A DNA stretch of 6,559 nt from Promethearchaeota archaeon (GTDB lineage: Archaea; Asgardarchaeota; Lokiarchaeia; Sigyniarchaeales; SOKP01), in the NCBI GenBank assembly GCA_016840695.1, contig JAEORV010000093.1, positions 1 through 6,559 of the forward strand. Direction: 5' to 3'. The notes under the pieces are model-generated. The model was not told the DNA's origin, ran no database searches, and worked only from the letters and a program-made list of their open reading frames with translations. A program made the translations under genes and the position numbers. Shown piece after piece: positions 1 through 3,427 of this stretch (position 1 is the stretch's first letter; every line of letters begins with the position of its first letter).

Positions 1-90
1 GCATAATTTTCTTAAATTTTCTTTACATTCTTCGCAGTCCAGGCAACCGATATCCCCATGTTTAGAGCAGTGATATTTATCCCCCTTCAT
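1..90 (-). CDS. Partial small Cys/His-rich (zinc-finger-like) protein, N-terminus only
   Basis: The reading frame starts at an ATG at position 90 on the minus strand and runs off the left edge, so only 30 residues are visible. They contain C8, H11, C16, C19, C22 and C30, spaced C-x2-H-x4-C-x2-C-x2-C-x7-C, which resembles the start of a B-box-like or zinc-ribbon fold. The start overlaps the last 14 bases of the preceding gene. A GGAG sequence lies a few bases upstream of the ATG inside that gene, so translation is probably coupled. Small zinc-binding proteins of archaeal mobile elements often act as DNA-binding or adaptor proteins; that role is inference here. The fold cannot be confirmed without the missing C-terminus. 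Confidence 0.6.
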   Translation of the reverse strand, partial: MKGDKYHCSKHGDIGCLDCEECKENLRKLC

Positions 91-295
91 CTCCTAATCT
101 CCTTTGCTCGCTACTTTCTCTCTGGCAAAAATTATAACCTTTCTTAAAAAATCTTATTTTTGTCTCCTGAACTTCTATTTTATTTTTTAGTCTAAGTCTC
201 GGAGAATAATCTTTTTCCTTATCTCGTTTGACCTCTAGATCTCTTAATCCTTGCTCCATGGTTCTTAGGACTTGGGAGCACTCTTCAGAAATCAT
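77..295 (-). CDS. Small charged helical protein, 72 aa, unknown function
   Basis: I do not recognise a family. The protein is strongly charged, with an N-terminal stretch (residues about 1-30) rich in Glu, Lys and Arg at helical spacing, then a basic segment (about 31-52) and a Gly-rich end. A short coiled coil is plausible for the N-terminal half. It has no membrane span and no signal peptide. Its ATG overlaps the stop of the upstream 45-residue gene in the ATGA form, and its own 3' end overlaps the start of the Cys/His-rich gene by 14 bases, so it sits inside a tightly coupled operon. The sequence just upstream of the start is GGGGG, a weak ribosome binding site. The overlaps are the main reason to accept it as real. 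Confidence 0.65.
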   Translation of the reverse strand: MISEECSQVLRTMEQGLRDLEVKRDKEKDYSPRLRLKNKIEVQETKIRFFKKGYNFCQRESSEQRRLGDEGG

Positions 296-429
296 TTTCT
301 ACCCCCAAAATATATTTCAAATGCCTTCAAAATAATCTCATCATTATTATCACTCTGACTATTTCTCTTTAGATTTTCCTCTCTCCAAATTTCCTTAAAA
401 TCTAAATATGTTTTAATGAAGTTTCTCAT
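292..429 (-). CDS. Micro-protein, 45 aa, unknown function
   Basis: This very short gene reads from an ATG at 429 to a TGA at 294-292. It begins MRNFIKTYLDFKEIWREE and ends in FGGRK. Both halves look helical (about 2-22 and 30-41) around an Asn/Ser/Asp-rich hinge, and there is no membrane span or recognisable motif. The start overlaps the stop of the upstream 51-residue gene by four bases (ATGA), and its stop overlaps the next start in the same way. This contiguity at both ends is the main evidence that it is translated. An AGGAG lies about 13 bases upstream of the start, inside the upstream gene. Function is unknown. Confidence 0.6.
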   Translation of the reverse strand: MRNFIKTYLDFKEIWREENLKRNSQSDNNDEIILKAFEIYFGGRK

Positions 430-581
430 CTTCTTGCTCTTCTCCTGGCTCGCTCAAGACAAGCCTCAATCACATCTCTCTCCTCAGAAGAAGTTTTCCT
501 CATTAGATCAAAATTATATTCTGGGTTCAAATCCTTATATGATAATCCTAAGTCTGGAAGAGAGAGGTCTTTAGCGTTCAT
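426..581 (-). CDS. Micro-protein, 51 aa, with Arg-rich C-terminus
   Basis: The gene reads from an ATG at 581 to a TGA at 428-426. It has one of the stronger ribosome binding sites in this operon: GGAGG seven bases before the ATG, lying inside the upstream gene. The product starts MNAKDLSLPDLGLSYKDLNP, followed by an acidic stretch and then a predicted helix ending in an Arg-rich tail (ERARRRARR). A basic tail of that kind suggests nucleic-acid contact, but that is inference and no known fold is visible. Start and stop both form four-base ATGA overlaps with the neighbouring genes, so translation is probably coupled. I do not recognise a family. Confidence 0.65.
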   Translation of the reverse strand: MNAKDLSLPDLGLSYKDLNPEYNFDLMRKTSSEERDVIEACLERARRRARR

Positions 582-874
582 CTCAAAGCCTCCTCAACCA
601 AAGCCTCAGCGGAGAGAGAACAAGAACAAGTAGGAAAACCTGCATCGTCCTCTCTCCTTCCAGCTGGCTGAATATAAAAATTTGTAAGCTTAACTCTATT
701 AGAAGTCAATGGCTTTAAAGTAAGCTTTTCTTCTAGGATTATTTTTCCCCTTTCCCTACACCCCTTTTTATTTTCCCCTATCATTTTTCTTTTCAGAAGC
801 TTTTTAAGCCTCAAACCTTTTCTCTGAGCATGGAAGCTCAAAACGGCAAGGTAACCGCTCATAGAATTCGACAA
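578..874 (-). CDS. Small basic protein, 98 aa (TTG start) or 94 aa (ATG start), unknown function
   Basis: The product is basic in its first half, with a Lys/Arg-rich segment at about residues 18-45, and more acidic at the end, with a C-S-C pair near residues 83-85. It has no membrane span. The start is uncertain. A TTG at 874 has an AAGGG about 10 bases upstream, while the ATG at 862 has no obvious ribosome binding site. The frame stays open upstream to a TAG at about 911 but offers no further ATG, GTG or TTG there. The stop makes an ATGA overlap with the 51-residue gene, supporting a real gene. The start lies in a GC-rich, potentially folded stretch, so initiation may be controlled by RNA structure. 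Family unknown. Confidence 0.55.
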   Translation of the reverse strand: MSNSMSGYLAVLSFHAQRKGLRLKKLLKRKMIGENKKGCRERGKIILEEKLTLKPLTSNRVKLTNFYIQPAGRREDDAGFPTCSCSLSAEALVEEALR

Positions 875-908
875 CCAATAGTAACCCTTTTCGGGCGCCG
901 AGGTTGCC
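845..908 (-). other. GC-rich, potentially folded RNA segment around a gene start
   Basis: Between the 67-residue and 98-residue genes the AT-rich background is broken by a GC-rich stretch (cgggcgccg at 892-900). In the minus-strand RNA, CAACC (906-902) can pair with GGTTG (876-872), enclosing CCC/GGG (895-893 with 887-885) around a GAAAA loop. Alternatively GGCAA (908-904) can pair with TTGCC (849-845). The two pairings share bases and exclude each other, and the first would bury the TTG start at 874. This is hand folding only. A tRNA was considered and rejected. Confidence 0.3.
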
Positions 909-928
909 TAAAACTATTCTAATCTAAC

Positions 929-1132
929 CTAACTCTTCTTTAAATATTTATCCGTAATCGACTTGTCTTTGAAACAAGCCTCGATAAATATTTTTATATC
1001 TGAAACATCATAGTCTTTTTCATTCTCAAGATTGATAACCTTAGACTCTCCCTTCCCAGTCTTCTCTTTTTTTGCTAAGTCGTAAATCTGGATTCTGAAA
1101 TGCACCCTTCTTTTTTCTATAACTTCTACCAT
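929..1132 (-). CDS. First gene of leftward operon, small protein of 67 aa, unknown function
   Basis: The protein reads as a likely beta-hairpin (HFRIQIYD at about 11-18 and SKVINLEN at about 30-37, joined by a Lys/Gly-rich turn) followed by an amphipathic helix (about 43-56) and a Lys-rich tail. I cannot assign a family; a small DNA-binding or regulatory protein would fit its position next to the divergent promoter, but no clear helix-turn-helix or ribbon-helix-helix is seen. The ATG at 1132 has no ribosome binding site and lies about 34 bases from the centre of the palindromic TATA element, consistent with a leaderless or nearly leaderless transcript, as is common for first genes in archaeal operons. 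It ends in TAG, 54 bases before the next gene. Confidence 0.7.
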   Translation of the reverse strand: MVEVIEKRRVHFRIQIYDLAKKEKTGKGESKVINLENEKDYDVSDIKIFIEACFKDKSITDKYLKKS

Positions 1133-1156
1133 TTTAACTTAATATACATACAAAGA

Positions 1157-1174
1157 ATAACTTTATAAAGTTAT
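1157..1174. promoter_or_regulatory. Bidirectional TATA promoter inside a perfect 18-bp palindrome
   Basis: The sequence ATAACTTTATAAAGTTAT is its own reverse complement. Its centre contains TTTATAAA, a good archaeal TATA box on both strands. The centre (1165.5) is 34.5 bases from the rightward ATG at 1200 and 33.5 bases from the leftward ATG at 1132. With transcription starting about 25 bases from the TATA box, both mRNAs would have leaders of only about 8-10 bases. A second, overlapping TATA-like element (TTATATAAT, 1171-1179) could give a fully leaderless rightward transcript. The palindrome could also be an operator: a dimeric repressor bound here would block TBP on both strands. No ribosome binding site precedes either gene. 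Confidence 0.7.
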
Positions 1175-1199
1175 ATAATCACTTAAAAATAATAACAAG

Positions 1200-1874
1200 A
1201 TGGTAAACAAATCATATATGAATGCAAACCTACTTTATGATAGTGATTGTAAAAATTTTGAAGAAGACTGGAACGAAGAAGAAATTAAATTGATGTTTGC
1301 GACTCTCCAAAATTCTCAAGATTATCTTAAGACAATTTGGGGGGAATGGATGAAAGCTAGGGATTTGTGCGTTATGGCTTTTCTGAGGTATTTATTATTA
1401 AGACCTCGTGAAGCTTGTTGGTTGAAATTTTCAGACTTCAAACATGGCAAAGTAAAAATCAGAGGAGAAAACAACAAGGAAAAGAAAGATCGTATCTTAA
1501 GTGTCTCAGATAAACTTAGGGAATATCTCGCTTATTATATGTCTTTTCCTAGATGGATGTGGAAGGGATCTGAATTTTTATTCCCAAGCGCAGAAAACGA
1601 AAAGATGTCTCCGGAGAGATGGAAAACAACGTTTAGAGAGAAGGTGTTAAAGCCATCAGGACTATATGAAAAAAAAGATGGAAACAAAATGCCCCGAACT
1701 AGATCTTATTTATTTCGGCAAAGCGGCGCAACACAACTCTTAGATAAAACAAATAATCCCTGGCTAGTCGCTCAAGTTTTGGGGCATGGGGATCTTAGGA
1801 CTGTAAAAAAATATCTTTTCAACACAAAACAATTTCAACAGAAACAGGCGGAGGCTCTGAACCTCCTAGTGTAA
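1200..1874 (+). CDS. Tyrosine recombinase (integrase), catalytic domain only
   Basis: This is a phage-integrase/Xer-type site-specific recombinase of 224 residues. Visible active-site elements are the box I arginine R68 in RPREACWL (R-x-x-E pattern), a basic beta-hairpin with candidate catalytic lysines K93, K95 or K96, the box II segment Y170-L-F-R173 where most relatives have H-x-x-R, then LGH (H196) and the nucleophile Y205, nine residues after H196. The residue following R173 is Q174, where His or Lys is usual. The catalytic domain starts at about residue 24 (WNEEEIKLMF), so the usual N-terminal core-binding domain is absent. The C-terminus (206-224) is a Gln-rich helix. Archaeal integrases with a non-His residue in box II are known. 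It probably integrates or excises this element, or resolves its multimers. The ATG at 1200 fits a leaderless start. Confidence 0.88.
   Translation: MVNKSYMNANLLYDSDCKNFEEDWNEEEIKLMFATLQNSQDYLKTIWGEWMKARDLCVMAFLRYLLLRPREACWLKFSDFKHGKVKIRGENNKEKKDRILSVSDKLREYLAYYMSFPRWMWKGSEFLFPSAENEKMSPERWKTTFREKVLKPSGLYEKKDGNKMPRTRSYLFRQSGATQLLDKTNNPWLVAQVLGHGDLRTVKKYLFNTKQFQQKQAEALNLLV
1850..1866 (+). promoter_or_regulatory. Hairpin pairing a Shine-Dalgarno-like GGAGG with CCTCC before the nuclease start
   Basis: GGAGG at 1850-1854 and CCTCC at 1862-1866 form a perfect 5-bp stem with a 7-base loop, just upstream of the nuclease ATG at 1874. The GGAGG is about 20 bases from that ATG, too far for direct use, and the bases nearest the ATG (ACCTCCT) match the anti-Shine-Dalgarno end of 16S rRNA rather than a ribosome binding site. 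The nuclease is therefore probably translated by termination-reinitiation from the recombinase stop. The pairing may be chance within coding sequence. Confidence 0.3.
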
Positions 1875-2179
1875 TGGTAAACTCAGTTAGAAAAGGAAGA
1901 GAAAGAGAACTCCAATATAAAAAGAAAAAAGAAGCTGAGGGATATGTTTGCTTTAAGCCAATCAAATCAAATCGATTCGTGAAACAACAAGATATCTTCG
2001 GATTGTTTGATTTAATCTGTATGAATGAATTTGAAGTTTTGCTAGTGCAAGTCAAATCCTCAAATTATAGAAAAGGAATTGAGAAAATAAAAGAATTTCA
2101 AAAACACCCAGAAGCAGTCAAAAAAATAATCGCAACAAAAGAAAATCGAAGAGAGTGGGTCGAGCATTTGATAGCTTAA
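1874..2179 (+). CDS. PD-(D/E)XK-type nuclease, Holliday-junction-resolvase-like
   Basis: This 101-residue protein has the layout of small archaeal PD-(D/E)XK enzymes: a basic N-terminus with KGRERE (candidate E10 or E12), a helix ending in a Gly-aromatic turn (about 15-25), then a core with D40, F45-D46-L-I and a strand ending VLLVQVKSS, giving D46 and Q59-x-K61. Archaeal Hjc resolvases and related nucleases use the same order (E, D, E-x-K); here the motif III acidic residue is Gln, a variant seen in some members of the superfamily. It is a little shorter than typical Hjc. The start overlaps the recombinase stop by one base (TAATG), so the pair is co-translated. The likely role is DNA cleavage or branch resolution in recombination or replication of the element. 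Substrate is not determinable, and reduced activity is possible. Confidence 0.68.
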   Translation: MVNSVRKGRERELQYKKKKEAEGYVCFKPIKSNRFVKQQDIFGLFDLICMNEFEVLLVQVKSSNYRKGIEKIKEFQKHPEAVKKIIATKENRREWVEHLIA

Positions 2180-2190
2180 CCCTCCCTCAA

Positions 2191-2207
2191 ATTAAAAAAA
2201 TAAAAAA
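2191..2207 (-). terminator. Oligo-U terminator of the leftward membrane-protein operon
   Basis: Read on the minus strand, the DNA 13-30 bases past the stop of the 113-residue gene contains T6 (2207-2202), one A, then T7 (2200-2194). Archaeal RNA polymerase terminates at such T-runs without needing a stem-loop, and no stem is seen here. It lies between two convergent genes. Confidence 0.6.
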
Positions 2208-2210
2208 TAA

Positions 2211-2215
2211 TTTTT
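2211..2215 (+). terminator. Short T-run, probable terminator of the recombinase-nuclease unit
   Basis: A TTTTT run lies 32 bases after the nuclease stop in the convergent intergenic region. It is weaker than the opposing minus-strand runs, so some rightward readthrough into the antisense of the membrane operon is possible. Confidence 0.35.
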
Positions 2216-2220
2216 GATAT

Positions 2221-2562
2221 TTACAACTGACCTCCATTACCACCGCTCGCTTGACTAGCCTTCTGTATTACTACAATAACTACAACCAAGATCGAAACGA
2301 TAACAACAAGTCCAACAAGCATTAACCAAGTAGGGATACTATCTCCTATTGAAGCAATAGCAGTAGTAAAGTTACTGATAAGCCCGTAAGCAGTTGAATC
2401 ATTGTCCACAGTCTGCATCAGATTATCTCCGGCAACTGCAAGAACAAAGAACACCATAACAACAACAAATAGGGAGATTGCGAAATACTTTAGAAAGTCA
2501 AGACCTCCTACTCCTCGCTTATCTAATCTCCTCAATTTGTTTTTAGCTTTTTTATCTAACAT
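2221..2562 (-). CDS. Two-span membrane protein with pilin-type signal; candidate major structural protein
   Basis: The 113-residue product starts with a very basic segment containing K15-R16-G17, the class III (archaeal prepilin) cleavage motif. It is followed by VGGLD, which puts an acidic residue (D22) at mature position 5, as in type IV pilins. A first hydrophobic span follows at about 24-43 and a second at about 79-99, with a short Asn/Thr/Ser loop between and a Gly/Ser-rich tail. Two spans are unusual for a true pilin and recall small membrane virion proteins of spindle-shaped archaeal viruses; that is a comparison of size and topology, not detected homology. It has the strongest ribosome binding site in the window (AAAGGAGGG, 2578-2570, seven bases before the ATG), its own leader and a good terminator, suggesting high expression. 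Confidence 0.72.
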   Translation of the reverse strand: MLDKKAKNKLRRLDKRGVGGLDFLKYFAISLFVVVMVFFVLAVAGDNLMQTVDNDSTAYGLISNFTTAIASIGDSIPTWLMLVGLVVIVSILVVVIVVIQKASQASGGNGGQL

Positions 2563-2668
2563 CTTTTATCCCTCCTTTCAAAGAAACGAGATTCCCCGTT
2601 TATTTTTGGATTATCTAAAAATTAGAGATAAAGACACCCTATAGAATAACGTAAACGCCGTAACAATG
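2563..2668 (-). promoter_or_regulatory. Leader/intergenic region before the 113-aa gene, with inverted repeat
   Basis: This 106-base gap is the only sizeable one in the otherwise packed membrane operon. It holds the strong ribosome binding site at 2570-2578 and a 6-bp inverted repeat TTATCT/AGATAA (2611-2616 and 2626-2631, 9-base loop). On the minus strand there are weak TATA-like stretches, TTTATC near 2628-2633 and CTATAG near 2639-2644. An internal promoter for the 113-residue gene is plausible but unproven. A short T-run inside the repeat loop could also weaken upstream transcripts. Confidence 0.35.
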
Positions 2669-3004
2669 CTAATAATTACTTTTTTTATCAAAGATTAGCC
2701 ACAGAGTCCCTACGGCTGCCATAACTATTACCTGGACAACAACCCATCCATCCAGAAGACATGGAATCATTCCTAGGAAAATTGCGAAGCCTGCCATAGC
2801 ATAACCCGAAGCAGCTGCAGCAACCGGAGCGTCCCCTTTACCAGTAAGTTTCTTCTGCGTAAAATAGATCCCCATAAGCAAAACTATGTAAGTCACAAAA
2901 ATTAAAAGATTCATAAAAAGACCTCCGGTCACATCATTTACATAGCAAAAGGGAACATGTAACCCTTCGCTTAAATTTCTGTTGTATATTGATTCATATG
3001 CCAT
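2669..3004 (-). CDS. Three-span membrane protein, 111 aa
   Basis: The product has a hydrophilic N-terminus (about 1-27, with one Cys at 20) and three hydrophobic spans at about 28-48, 62-82 and 86-105. A short basic-polar loop (QKKLTGKGD) follows span 1 and a charged tail (FDKKSNY) ends the protein. The second span is preceded by an Ala-rich run (VAAAASGYAMAG) and contains or adjoins C82. No signal peptide precedes the first span. The start is two bases from the stop of the upstream gene and has an AGGA eight bases before the ATG, so it belongs to the same operon. I do not recognise a family. With its neighbours it fits a small integral protein of a virion membrane or a surface complex. Confidence 0.7.
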   Translation of the reverse strand: MAYESIYNRNLSEGLHVPFCYVNDVTGGLFMNLLIFVTYIVLLMGIYFTQKKLTGKGDAPVAAAASGYAMAGFAIFLGMIPCLLDGWVVVQVIVMAAVGTLWLIFDKKSNY

Positions 3005-3006
3005 TT

Positions 3007-3423
3007 TTATATTCCTGTTTTATGTAATTTCCAAGCAGCCATTATCAAGCCGATCAATAATATCGCCGAGATAGTTCCAGTAACCAGGGGCGGAATTCCT
3101 AGGACATTACTAATACCTCCAAATAGTATTGTAAAAATCGTGATTACTGAATTACTAACCAGCTTCGCTATTCCAACTATTGAGAAGAAAACCAACGCTC
3201 CAAAACTTTCTAGAGGATTCTCACTTGAGAAACTTTCCATATATGAATTCGCATCTACCCTAGAGCTTTCCAGCCTATTTTCTAATGAAGTCAAATCTAT
3301 CTTATCGGTATTATAAACTCCTTCTAAATCATTTTCTCCGGCAATTCCAAACGCAAAAGTGAAAAGCGCAACTAGGAAAAGGGCACCTAATAAAAACCCT
3401 GCAATATAATCTTTCAAATCCAT
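3007..3423 (-). CDS. Three-span membrane protein with extracytoplasmic loop, 138 aa
   Basis: An N-terminal span (about 6-26) is followed by an acidic, polar loop of about 45 residues (28-72) that should lie outside the cell or inside a particle, then two more spans at about 74-101 and 110-131. The last two are joined by a GIPP turn, and the protein ends in a short basic tail (WKLHKTGI). The first span could act as a signal anchor or a cleaved signal peptide (FGIAGEN gives a possible cut near 29). The gene starts four bases after the stop of the 846-residue gene with GAGGT six bases before the ATG. No family is recognised. Adjacency suggests that it assembles with the membrane anchor of the 846-residue protein. 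Confidence 0.72.
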   Translation of the reverse strand: MDLKDYIAGFLLGALFLVALFTFAFGIAGENDLEGVYNTDKIDLTSLENRLESSRVDANSYMESFSSENPLESFGALVFFSIVGIAKLVSNSVITIFTILFGGISNVLGIPPLVTGTISAILLIGLIMAAWKLHKTGI

Positions 3424-3427
3424 TTTA

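Noticed and set aside
583..645. Nested 20-residue hydrophobic frame on the minus strand with a Shine-Dalgarno-like AGGAGAG before its ATG
   Set aside because: It lies fully inside the 98-aa gene in another frame, is very short, and its hydrophobicity follows from pyrimidine-rich codons; nothing else supports it.
845..908. Possible tRNA or tRNA fragment (att site), because the ends GGCAA and TTGCC pair and a TCGAAT-like motif lies between
   Set aside because: Only about 64 bases, no seven-pair acceptor stem, no anticodon arm and no proper T-arm on either strand.
863..1132. Readthrough of TAG joining the 67-aa and 98-aa frames, as in archaea that decode TAG as pyrrolysine
   Set aside because: The frames are in phase, but three TAG codons lie within about 24 bases, and TAG ending the 111-aa gene gives no sensible extension. 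Other genes end in TAA or TGA.
1819..2055. 78-codon leftward frame antisense to the nuclease
   Set aside because: It overlaps the nuclease and the end of the recombinase, both with recognisable motifs; composition is that of a complementary-strand shadow.
2402..2644. 80-codon rightward frame antisense to the 113-aa gene
   Set aside because: It runs through the opposite strand of a convincing membrane-protein gene and its strong ribosome binding site, with no promoter or ribosome binding site of its own.
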